DNA from: Chamaea fasciata
Taxonomy: Eukaryota > Chordata > Aves > Passeriformes > Sylviidae
NCBI GenBank assembly: GCA_029207755.1
Contig: JARCOQ010000002.1
Span: forward strand, 111,711,745 to 111,775,744
Length of the DNA stretch: 64,000 nucleotides
Direction of reading: 5' to 3'
The notes beneath the pieces are model-generated. The model searched no databases, was not told where the DNA came from, and saw only the letters and a program-made list of their open reading frames with translations. The position numbers were made by a program, and so were the translations under genes. Within the stretch, counting starts at the first letter, position 1, and each line of letters starts with the position of its first letter. Positions 11,301 through 23,300 of the stretch are shown one piece after another.

Positions 11301-14300
11301 AGGAAGCACAGATGGGGAGCAGCAGATGTGGCTCATGTTGGGCTCTCCTGCTTATTAGGCAGTAATCTCTTGGGCCAGACAGGAGGTTGCAAGCAGCAAT
11401 GAGCAGGGGGGTAATGGTAGTGAGGCATCTCTCCTCCCAGATAACAGCAGCACAAGCTCAGAGCAGAGCTGGCCTAAATTTGGGGATGGATCTATGTCCT
11501 CTCTCTAAAGAGATGTTAAAATAGCTCTGCTGCTGGTCCCCTACAATCACAAGGATGATAAAATCAGATCTGTGCATGTGGACTTTTCAGTCTCCCTTCC
11601 TGTAACTCCTAACCCTAATAATTAATTTTGTCCAAACTGGGCAGAAAGACAGACTCTCAGAGGCAGAAAGTGCCACGAGTGTCACACAGCTGAGTAAGGA
11701 GAGACTTGCTGAGCACTCATCCTCAATGAAATGTCACAGCAGGACCCTGCAGTGCTGTGGGGCAGCTGGGAACCCACAGGACAACCAGATCCCACTGAGC
11801 ACATGGACACGTGGGGCTTTCCCACCTGATCCCTTCTCAAGATCTGGGATCTTTGGGCCACCAATCTTGCAACCACCACACTGCACTGCCTCACCCTGCC
11901 CTCAATGAGAGCTGAGGGGACATTAGAAGACCATGGGAGGGAGCTGCTGGAGGTGGGAGGACAGATGTGCAGTGCCTGGTGCACCTCTGGAGCAGCCTGT
12001 CCCTTGAAGGATGTCTGGCTGGCGCTTTAGGTGCTGGGAAAGCCGAGCAGATCCCATTTTCTGGGATGCTGTCTCCCTCCCCTGGCACAGGAGGGGAAGG
12101 AGAGCAGAACAGGCAGAGCAGCTACACGGTCCTGTCTGAGCCATGGGTCAGCATGGAGCCCCTTCCCAAGGAAACACGGCAGTGCCTGCAGCACAGCTGC
12201 CTCAAGGCAGCAGCTGCGGCTGGATGGGATTGCCTGGTGTTTTCTGTGCCCCCAGGGATCCTTGTGGAGCTGGAGCTGTGGCACTTTGCGTGTTAAAATG
12301 TAATGATGAGCACAAGATTTCTTTTCCTGTTCAGGCTGCTCAGGTCCGGGGCTGGTTTCTCAGCCTCCGGCAGCTGTCTCCGCTAGGATGAAGTGAGTGA
12401 GCCCTGGAATTCCCCATTTCTCCCTGTTGTCCATAAAACAGAGCTCGATAGCACCAGTTTAGATGCAGATTTTCATCAAAGCCTTGGTAAGAAGAATCCT
12501 GTGGTGTGGAGGCCCCAGTGAGGACTGAGGTGTGCCTTGCCATTTTAACATGCCTGGGAAAGTTACTCGGTTTGTTGCTAGCTCGGTGAAAAAAACCCTG
12601 AAATTTTGTCTGACACTTGAAAAGGTTCTTTCTATTGTTTGGGATTTTTTTTTTTATGGCACCTCAGCCAAGACTACAAATCACCACTGAAAAAGGGGAC
12701 CTTTTAAAATATCTGTTAAAAACCACAATGGATGGTCGCTGAGACCTTGCTGCTAACTCTTGCCCACAGAAGAGTCCTCAAGGCACAGCAACAAGGAGTG
12801 TTGTGCCTGTGTGGGACTTCCCACCTTTCAATGACCATGTCCAGCTGATTTCAAACCCATCCTGGGCTGTCCAGGCTGACTTCAAACTCATTCAGGGTAG
12901 AGGAAACATGAGGGAAAGAAGGACTCTGCACAGGTTATGATGATGGATAATCCCAGAAAAGCAGATTCCCCTGAGCAAAGGGCCATCCTGCAGAGGAGGA
13001 ATAGGTGTCCAAAACAGCAGTGAGGCCTGGGGGGAACAAGGAGCTGGTGCCTGATGGAGTCTCCCCTTTCTTTCCCTTTCCAGTGGCAAAATGTGAGTAC
13101 TTCAACGCCGGGGGCAGCGTGAAGGACCGCATCAGCCTCAGGATGGTGGAGGACGCAGAGAGAGCTGGGATTATCAAACCAGGAGACACCCTGATTGAAC
13201 CCACTTCAGGAAACACAGGTGGGAAGGGCAGGGATGCTCCCTCTGCCTGGGTACTGGGCAGGGTGGAGTTTCTGAGGAGCAGGGATTTGAGGAGCTCTTG
13301 CACTTGGAGTGACAAGGTCGGCTCTGGCTCCATCCTCCCCTCAGCTCCCCTCCTGATGGCCGTGGATTTCCTGGGATGCTGAGGTGCCTCCTTGCTGAAA
13401 TTCCTGAGGGTCCTGTGAGGGTCCCACACCTGCACAGGTGTGCCTGGAAGGTCTCCTTGTGGCAAGGCAGACATCAGCAGCAGCTTGGGCAACCCTGGGT
13501 GTTTTCAGGCTGGGAAGCTTTTGAATTCTAAGAGATTCCCAGAGACCATTCCCCTGATGGGTTGGAAGAGAATTCCTGTGATTTTTGCCCTTATCACCGT
13601 CCCTTGTCAGCCCACCTTATTGTGTCACCCCAGCCACCACCATACATGGAGCCAAGGGGTCTGTGCTTCCCCAGAGCTGTGTCCCACGTGGATCCTGCTG
13701 GCTCCCTGCCTGCCTGGGGCAGCTGGAATGGCACCAGGCTCCCTGCAGCCCCTGGCAGGGACATGCTGCTCCTTCCTGCTGCCTCACCTTCCTGCTCTAG
13801 CTGGGAGCAGCTGGCTCCATCCATCACCCCAGTGAAACTGGAGCAGAGGTGCCCTTCGCCTGCCGGCCACGGGGTGACAGGCAGTGTCCTCTGTCTGTCC
13901 CCCCACAACTGACAGTGCTTGAGGGGGAGGGGAAGGCACTCCTGAACCAAAATCACTTCTCTCCCGTGTTTCCAAAACCACAGGAAGATGCCTGAGCCTC
14001 GGTGAGGGGAGAAAAGCTCTCCCCAACCCTGCCGTTCTCTCAGTGCCACGCTTGGCAGACCCCTGGGAGCAGGAGCAATGCTGCAGCTCCATTTGCCTGC
14101 CAGCACATCCTCCCACACTTCCCGGTGCTCCCAGCACATCCCAGGAGGCTCGTGGAGGATGCCCTCACTTGTGGCCATTGGCAGTGACCATTCCATGGTT
14201 CCATTCAGGAGAGAGGAAGGCAGGAAGTGGCGCGTGTCACTCGCTCTGGCCAAATGCTGCTGTCAACCAATTCCCTTTTCTCCCCACCACGCAGGGATCG

Positions 14301-17300
14301 GGCTGGCACTGGTGGCTGCACTGAAGGGTTACCGCTGCATCATCGTCTTGCCAGAGAAAATGAGCATGGAGAAGGTCAGAGATCTGTATGGTTTTACCCC
14401 GGTGGCTGTCTGGTGTCCGAAGTGCAGCTGGGGTGGTGGGATAGCCAAACACAGTGTGTGGCTGCAGAGAAACAGAGCAGGATCTGCTGCAGGTGAAAGC
14501 ACAGCAGGAGAGGCAGGCAGGTGTCAGGGCTATCCTGCCAGCCCTGCTTGCTTCCCCTCTGACATCCGACAGGTCACTTGGCCTCACTGTGTGTTTATGG
14601 CTTTCTTTAACCTGGACACACTTAGAGTTGCCTGAGCTGCTTTCTCAAGGTGGTGTCTCAAGTCACTTTCACGAGAGCTAATGATCAGGTGAACACACCA
14701 TCCTGGAGATGGCAGAAACCCTTCCTTGGTGAGCCAAGAGTCTCACAGACTGCTCAGCTGAACTCATGCCAGTGAAGCCAGACCTGGACCCTGATCTGGC
14801 TCAAGAATGAGCCCTTCTCCAAAATGTCACCCTCATTTCAACCTAAATCTCACTTATGTTCAGTTTGGATCAGATGCCACCTCCAGCTGCCATGGGGTTT
14901 ATCTCCAGGTGTTCCAACACTCCCCCTCTCCCACTGACAGCCACATCTCCCAGAGGAGACACCCTAGGGCTGATTTGCTCCTTCCCTGTCTTTGTGGAGA
15001 GAAGAGAAGGGGCTTGGAGCAAAACCAGCTTTCTGTTCTCCCTTTTGCATGCTGGTGCTCCAGCCCCAGCACACAGGAGACACTGTTCCCTGTCCAGTTC
15101 CCTCTGCCCTTTTCCTCTGGCACCGAGGAGCAACACATTGTCACCTCCCTCCACCCTGTCCCCAGCCTGCCCTCCAAGTAGGACAGGGCAAGAGGCCAGG
15201 CTTGAATGCATGTGCCAGCTTCAGGCAGGAGGCCCTGGAGCATGTCAGAGATAGCACAGTCCAGAATTGGGCATTGTATCTCCAGATGATAAATGTCTCC
15301 CTCATGCAAAGCTGCTCTGGCATCTGGCACTGCCCTGAGCCCACAGAGGTTCAGGTTACCATCCCTACGTGGGCTCAGTTGTGTTGCATCTCCTCCTTTC
15401 CCTCCCAAAGGTCGATATTCTGAAGGCACTGGGTGTTGAAATCGTGAGGACCCCGTGCACCCGCTTTGATGCCCCCGAGTCCAACATCCGTGTCGCCTGG
15501 AAGCTGAAAAGTGAAATCCCAAACTCTCACATCCTGGACCAGGTAAAGGTCATCCCTCCACTGACTCTCTTTCCCAAGAGAGTTTACAGGGTATTCTCCA
15601 AGTGTGTCTTGGGGCTTCATTCAAACTGGCAGATGTCATCAGTGTTTTATGGCATTTGAAACTTAATCGCTCCGCTGCAAAGCACAGGGGGGACAGAAGC
15701 AAAATAAAATAAGGGACACTTCCAGACCTGTGACACTTCTGCCCAAGCCTGCATGTGGGCGAGGCTGGGTTTTCTTGCACAATTCAAAGACTCCTCAAAT
15801 TGCTTCAGGTTTAACTTTGACCTGGAAAAACCCCCACTTTTTCAGCCTAGCTAGCAGCCTCTGTTCTGCCTCAAAAAGAAACCTCATGCTGTAAAGGGCA
15901 AAAAACCCTGGTGACTCATGCCAGAGGTTCCCGCAGTGCTGGGTCTCGGACAGGAGGGCATTTGGTCTGATCCCTGAGTAAAGAGCCCCTGGAGTGCCAG
16001 AAGGTCAGGCAAGCTCCTTCCTTCTAAGAAAAAAGTAGCTCAAAGATTGAATGAGCTTCTCAAGAGCAGCATGGTCCACAGGTGTGAACGTGGGGTGCAC
16101 AAATATCAGTGCTGCAAAATCCCTCTGTGCATAAAAGCTGATGACCAGGAGAGTTTCTCCAGCCCACAGCTCCCAGCCTCTGAACCATCCCCCCACCTAA
16201 TGGGCACCAAGCACTGGAGAGTGAGTGTTTGTGGAACCTGCCAGTGTGGAAAAAACCCCAAGTGAGCTTGGAAATCTGTCCCAAAGGGACAAGCCGGAGG
16301 AATACCTGTGACCTGTTCTGGTGGGCTGGTAGCTCCCCCCTCGGCAGGGAGAGGAGGGGCCAGCTGCATGCTTTGGGTACAGCTCTGTCAGGATCTGTTG
16401 CTGGTTTGGTATTTGACCTGCTCTTCACACGGTAACTCCTGCTGTTCTCTGTTGGAATCAACAGTACCGAAATCCGAGCAATCCGCTGGCTCATTACGAC
16501 ACCACGGCTGAGGAGATCCTGGAGCAGTGTGAAGGTCTGTGCTTTTGCCTCTACGTGCAGAGGGCTGTAACCCTCTCTGAGAGGCTTAATTTACATCATT
16601 TATTGACCTGAATGTCTAGAAACAGCTCAAAGGGCCTCTGTAGGGGCAGGCGGTATTATCTTAATAACACCGACATGCAGGGTGTAGCAACCTCTCCTAA
16701 TCCACTCCAGATACACCTCAGCCTGCAGGGCTTCCCAGCTGTCCCCTCCCATTGCAAAAGCCTGGGGGAGGAGACCAGAGGCTTAAGAAATCCAGGCTGT
16801 ACCTCAAGGAGAAAGAACATGTCCCTTGGTGGCCACAACACCTCTGTGACCTGCCTGCTGGGAACACAAGATGTCCCACAAAGCCTTACAGGGGAATATA
16901 AATCCACCAGGGCATAGCAGGCTGCATCTGATCCAGCACTCTCATTTGCAAATCCAAACAAAAAACCTCACAGTTTGTGAGGTTTCAGTCTGTTGTGATT
17001 TGCAAATGTGACATTAGAAGTGAGGGCTGGGGGAGGATAAAGGGCTGCCCCAGTCCACGTTTGTGCAGATAGAAGTGAAATTTATTTCCAGTTCTGGGAG
17101 CACTGTAAAACGTGAACAGGACTTGAGGATTTTAACTGGAGAGCAGTTATCAGAGCAGTAAAGCAGTCAGGTATCAATGGGAACAAGAGAGTCACAGCCT
17201 TCCCTCCACTATAGTGTTAGGATTTGCTCCAGCTGGCTGCCAGCCATGGATTGCAGGTCCCCCTTTCCCAATGCAGCTGCAGCGTCAGGTTTTGAAGGCC

Positions 17301-20300
17301 AGACTCCAATTCTGCTCCTACGAGTCCTAAATCTGTATCATTTCTAAATCTGTAATTTCTAAATCAGTTCTAAATCTGTGTAACAGTGATGCCAGTGAGG
17401 CTGGATCTGACAGAGGCAGGTGCCAGGGCAGAGCTCAGCCCTCCCTCCACTGTGGGTGCCACAGCAGCTGAAAAGTGCTTGTTAGTGATGTTCACATGTG
17501 GGATTTGCTTTGATATGCTGTGGTTTGAAAGGGATGGATGTGCAGAGATATTCCCTTCCCTTAAGCCACAGAATCACAGAATATCCTGAATTGGAAAGGA
17601 CCCACAAAGATCATCAAAGTCAAACTTCTGGTCCCGCACAGGACACCTAAGAAGTCACACCATGTGTGTGAGAGTGTTGTTCGAACACTCCTTGAGCTCT
17701 GGCAGGCTTGGTGCTGTGACCGCTGCCCTGGGGAGCCTGATCAGTGCCCAGCCACCCTCTGGGTGAAGAACCTTTCCCTAACATCCATCCTAAACCTACC
17801 CTGACACATCTTCATGCTGTTCCCTTTGCTCAGTAGATGCCAAAGATGGAGAAATCATGGAGAGCTGCAGTGGGAGATCTGGAGATCACCTTCAGTTCCC
17901 TGCAGTGAGGCAGGATCAGCTGTGCTCAGGTCCTGCAAGCTCATCTGAGCTTCCGCACAGGACCAGGCTTTGGCCACCAGCACAGCCTCTGCCTGACCTT
18001 TCCTCACGTAGGGTTCTGGTGGACACAGGCTCTGCAGGGTCATGTTCTGCATCTGCACTGGGGTCTGAATAAAGGGGAGATCGTGCTGGGGGCTGTGCTG
18101 AGTCCTTGCAAGCCTCTCTTCCCCCTGATCTGCAGGCAAGGTGCACATGGTGGTGATTGGGTCTGGCACAGGAGGCACCATCACTGGTGTGGCCAGGAAG
18201 CTGAAGGAGAAGTGCCCGGAGTGCAAGGTAAGGTGGGAGGCAGGACTGCTGGGGTTCTCATGGAATCACAGGAGAGTTTGGGTTGGAAGGGACATTAAGG
18301 GTCATCCCATTCCACCCTCCTGCCATCAGTAGGGACATCTTCCACTAGACCAGGGTGCTCAGAGCTGGCCTTGAACACTTCCAGGGATGGGGCACCCACA
18401 ACTTCTCTGGGCAACCTGTGCCAGGGTCTCACCACCCTTACAGTTAGGAATTTCTTCCTAATATCCAATGTAAATCTACCCTCCTTCAGCTCAAAGCCAT
18501 TCCCCCTTGTCCTGTCACTGCATGCCATTTCCTGCCTAACCCCATGGCTCACCTGAAGGAGTAAGTTGTTGTCTGCAGCTGTTTGTTTGCTCACAGCAAT
18601 CGTGGCTTTTGTTGGAAGCAATTTGGTGATGTTTAGGTTGATCTAGACCCATCCAAGTGCCTTAGAGGCCAAAGTTTCCACAGCCCCACTAAAATCTCCC
18701 CCTGCCTGGTGCCTTGCCCTGTGCAGGACACTCTGGGGGGCACAGACTGCAAGTGCTTCTCCTCTGCCACTGCAAAGCCCTCTGTGCTTTAGGGTTAACA
18801 TCAGTCACAATGCTCATCCTGCAGAACTTGTGCTCCAAGGCAGACTAGAGGCATGGCAGTCACTGCCTCTCTGGTCTGGTCAGTGTGTGAGTGATCCCTG
18901 ATCCGCCAGAGGGGTGTGGAGCCACCACTGGGACATGAAGTTGCCTCCCTTGCAGTGTGCAGCTGCGTGTGGAGCAGTGTCACCATCCCTTCCTAAGCTG
19001 CGTGCTGAGGGAGGCACCTCAGCCCAGACACAAAGCTGTAAATAACCAGGGAGGTGTCACCATCAGCCAGCACAGCTAGATCCAGGAAGAATGTCTATAT
19101 CCATGGGTTTCCACAGGTTGGAGCTCACTGGCTGGCTTCACCTAGAGCAGATTAAGGAGCTCTGGCACTGTCTTAAGTGGCAGGCAGTGGCAGGCTCTGC
19201 CAAAGGGGTGATGACAAACACCTTGAGAGTGATAACATTTTAAGCCACCAGTCACTTCTGCAACAGCTGAAGACTACTCAGGATCTATTTAAAAAGACAG
19301 TGAGAAACAGCACCCTTTTATCCTGGAAGCTTCTCCATGCTGCCAGTGATTAGGGATATTAATGAATATCAGGGGAAGGAAACATTGCTGATAAGGATGT
19401 GGGTAGCTTTTCAGTTTAGTTTTGTGTTTGGCTGGTCCTGAATTCCCATTTTGGTTTGGTAAAGATGTCTTTCCCTCACAGATCATTGGCGTGGACCCCG
19501 ATGGCTCCATCGTGGCTCTGCCCAGCGAGATGAACAAGACCAACACCACAACCATTGAGGTGGAGGGCATTGGGCACGACTTCATCCCCACTGTCCTCGA
19601 CAGATCAGTGAGTAATCAGTGAAGAGGGGCCTCTGCCTGACCTCTGGCTTTGCATCCAGCCTGCTCCCAAGGCCAGAGGTGTGTGGTGGCCCTGACATAT
19701 CTGCCCAGTGCAGAACAAGCTGTTGTGGGGGGATTGGGACTCCCAGTTGCTTTCTGAGTAGCTCTGATTATAACTGACCCACAAGGAGAAGGTAAATAGA
19801 GGTGGAAAGCAGGCAAATAACCCACTGTGAGTCTCCTCTGCTCAGCCTCACCGTTGTTCAGAGTGTGCCCCTTTTGCTGTGGTCACACAGATGTCTGTGC
19901 TGAGGCTGCTCCTCATCACAGCGCTGTTTCCTGAGCCTTCTCTGCCTCAGGCACCACACACAGGGGGCAGAGATCCTGCACCATGCACAGGCTGGACAAC
20001 AGGATTGTTGTCAAGTTTCCTCTCAGTGCATCAGCTGCCACAGAGCTTTAAGTCCCTAACAGGCTGCCTGTGTTCCCCTGGCCTCATTCTAGAAAGGTCC
20101 CTCACAGCCTCAGACCCCAGATTCTTTTTGTTTCCAGGTGTTAACTACATCCCTGCTGTCAGCACATGGCTGTAGAGCTGTCACCTTCATAATCCAGACT
20201 GATTCTTGTAGCTGGATCTCATTTTGGCAAAATCTCAACCATTAATGCACTCTGTCCTGGGACATCATAAATACTCTTCCACATCCCAACTCTGGACCTG

Positions 20301-23300
20301 TCAGGCATTCCTTAACTCTCCAAGGAAAGGGTGCTGGCTGGAAAGGTGTCTGCAAGCAAGAACACACCCTTCAGACCATGGATGTTCTGACAAATGCTTT
20401 CAACAAGTGTGGAAGGCAGCTCAGAGCTGCCAGATGTTGTGGGCATCAGCACCGTGGTGTGCCTCAGAGGGTCAGGGCAGCCTGAAATGACACTGCCAAG
20501 ACTCATCCTCCTTGCTTTCCTTCCAGGTGGTGGATCAGTGGTACAAAAGCAACGACAGAGACTCGTTCCTCATGTCCCGCAGGCTGATCAGAGAGGAGGG
20601 GTTATTGTGTGGTAAGCACAACGCAGCCACAACAGTTTGTTCTCTTAACAAACCTTCTGGACCTCATCCTTTTGGGACCAGAGGGTGGGTGCCCTCTGCA
20701 TTTTGTGACTGCTGGGTCAGCAGGGCTGAAAGGCTGAGCCTCGGGGTGCGCAGAGGTCACTGCAGACTTCAGAGGTGTGTCCCCTCAGTCTGGCCTGGGG
20801 TCTGACTCATGGGCCACAATAATTATAGAAGCAATAATTCTCTCCTTACTGGAGCACTTTTGCAGTGGAACTGGATCTTCAGGCAGTGTAGAGTTACACA
20901 GGCTGGAGGGAGGATTAGTGGGGCTCGGGGCAGGACAGGTGGGCTCTGCCAACAGCTCTGCGAGGCCGTGCTCGGTGTCACTGCCACACCAGAGGTGCCA
21001 GGTTTGGACCAGGAAGGTTTGAAAGTAAAGAAAGTGTGAGATGTTCTTACTGAGTATTTCTCCCCGTGCCAACAAGCTGTAAGTGATCCCACTGGCTTCC
21101 CAAAATGAACAGGTGCCCTCAGACAGACCCTGCCTGTACCCTAAGAGCCTCCACAGAGCATCAGTGTTGTTTTTAGCCGTCCCTGACACCAAGCAAACAG
21201 ACACAGGTTTGCATCCAGGACCAAACACTATGTAGGCTTGTAGTTACAGCTGATAAAAGCCCTGAGCACTCATATCCAGGGAGTTTTGGAAAAGATCAGG
21301 CTCTATATATGTAATGAAACACTTAAATGTTGATTTAACCTAGCAGGCACCGAGTCACTGTGTTTCAACAGAAACCACTTGTTTGAACTCAACCATAATT
21401 TGTGAACAGCTTCGTGTTCCCTGAACTGCATTTTTCAGGGCCGTTCCTCGTTTGTTTGAAAAATGTGACCCGGGGATAATTAACCTGCTGTAAAATACGT
21501 GCTGCCTTGAATGCAGTGTGTAATTGGCACACAGATAGTGGAATGTGTTTGACTTCCAGTACTCAGACTGGTGGTGGAGGAATTGCCTCTGTAAAGCAGG
21601 GACCTGCTTTTCCCTACGTGCAGCGAGCCACATGCGTGCACACAGACACGGGGAGTGTTCAAGTCTTCCCCATCACACTGGCCTGGTATTCCAGGCATGA
21701 ATGTAATGTTTATGCTTTTTTCAGTCTTTAGAGTGCATTTAAAGCCAATCTTTGGCTGCCAAGTGTGTCAGCCAGAAGCTCGAGAACTGGCGCGGTCTTC
21801 TGTTCATGCAAAGGGAGGGTGTGGTGTGGGCAGTGTGTTATGAATGTCCCTGCATGGGACCTTGGTCTGCCCACAGAGTCACCACAAGAAATGTTCATGA
21901 AGTTCAGGAGGTGACTTTTATGCTGCCTCAAAAGCCCAAGAGCCACCATATGAACACATTTCATCAGTCCCTACCTCTGCCTGGCCCTAAAGCCTGCAAG
22001 GCTTTGGGATTGATTGCCCTCCCATCCCACCATCCCACAAGGTGCCACCTGTGCACCCGTAGCCTGTGCTTCCCACACCAGGGGAGTGGCCCTGTGCCCT
22101 GGGCAGCCCTGACACTTGTCTCCCTCTCCTTGGTGCCCATCCAGGTGGCAGCTCAGGCAGTGCCATGTCCGTGGCTGTGAGAGCTGCCAAGGACTTGAAG
22201 GAAGGTCAGCGCTGTGTTGTCCTCCTGCCCGACTCCGTGAGGAATTACATGTGAGTGTCCTGCTTCCTCCCCTGCTTTCCTGCATCAGGGTGGGAGCTCC
22301 CGTGGCCTTCTGTGACAGGAGTGGAGCCCAGGTGCTTGGGGTTCTGGAGAACCACCCCAATCATTCTGATAGCAGGGCACATGGAGTGAGCCCAGAGCTG
22401 GGAGTCTCCCTCAGGCAGATCAGAGGAAAAAAAGCAAAATAAACAAGAGGCAGAAACAGCACATGACAGTGGCAATCACCAGGGGATGGGTGTTGGTACA
22501 CTTGGGGTTTATTTCCTCTTGTCACTGACTTACTGCACAGAGCAGGACTCAGCCAAGCTCCACTTTCTGAGCTTGCAAGCCTAAAGTTAGGGAGGCAAAT
22601 AGCTGGCATGCTTCGAAGAGTTACTGAGCACCCGATGCTCCTGTTGACCTTAAAAGGGGCTGAGAGCAGCCAGCTGCAAAAATCATGAGAGCCCTGGGGG
22701 CAGTGCTGTGGTCTGGTGCATGAAACAAAGCACGACTTCTTCTGGAAGCCTCACAGACTCGCTCTTTGTTGGTGATTTCTAGGTCCAAATTTGTGAATGA
22801 TAAGTGGATGATAAAAAATGGGTTCCTAAATGACGTCCAGGAGCACAAGCCTTGGTAAGACAACTTCTGCTGGGATAAACTGTGCTAAGGGAATCAGCTT
22901 TCTGAGTCTGGAAATCGTTATCTTCAAAGGAAAATGTTTCCTTTTAGTGTTTAGAAAAAAACACAGTAAAGTCCAGACCCCTCTGGGGAGGCTGTAATGT
23001 CAGCTCCTCTCTTTTGAGTGGTTATCTCTCAGCTCTCCGGTCAAAGTCTATAAAGGAGCCATTTCATTTCCAAAGTAGCTGATCCATTCCCATGTGGCAG
23101 CCCAGGCCACATAAACCCTCTGAAAACCTCTCTCTACTCCACATCTGCTGTTCAAAGGACCATCAGGCTGCTCTGGAGGTGGGTCCCTGTTGCAGCAAGC
23201 CCCCTAACAAACAGCTCTGCAGCTCTTTACAGTCAGGGGACAGGAAATTTTCACCTTCCAGAGCTGCTGGCCAGAAGATGGCCAACTCTGCTGTCCCTTG

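Noticed and set aside
13594..14253. 219-codon minus-strand open frame in a CBS intron
   Set aside because: GC-driven, no domain or splice context, lies entirely in an intron; other overlapping frames are open too.
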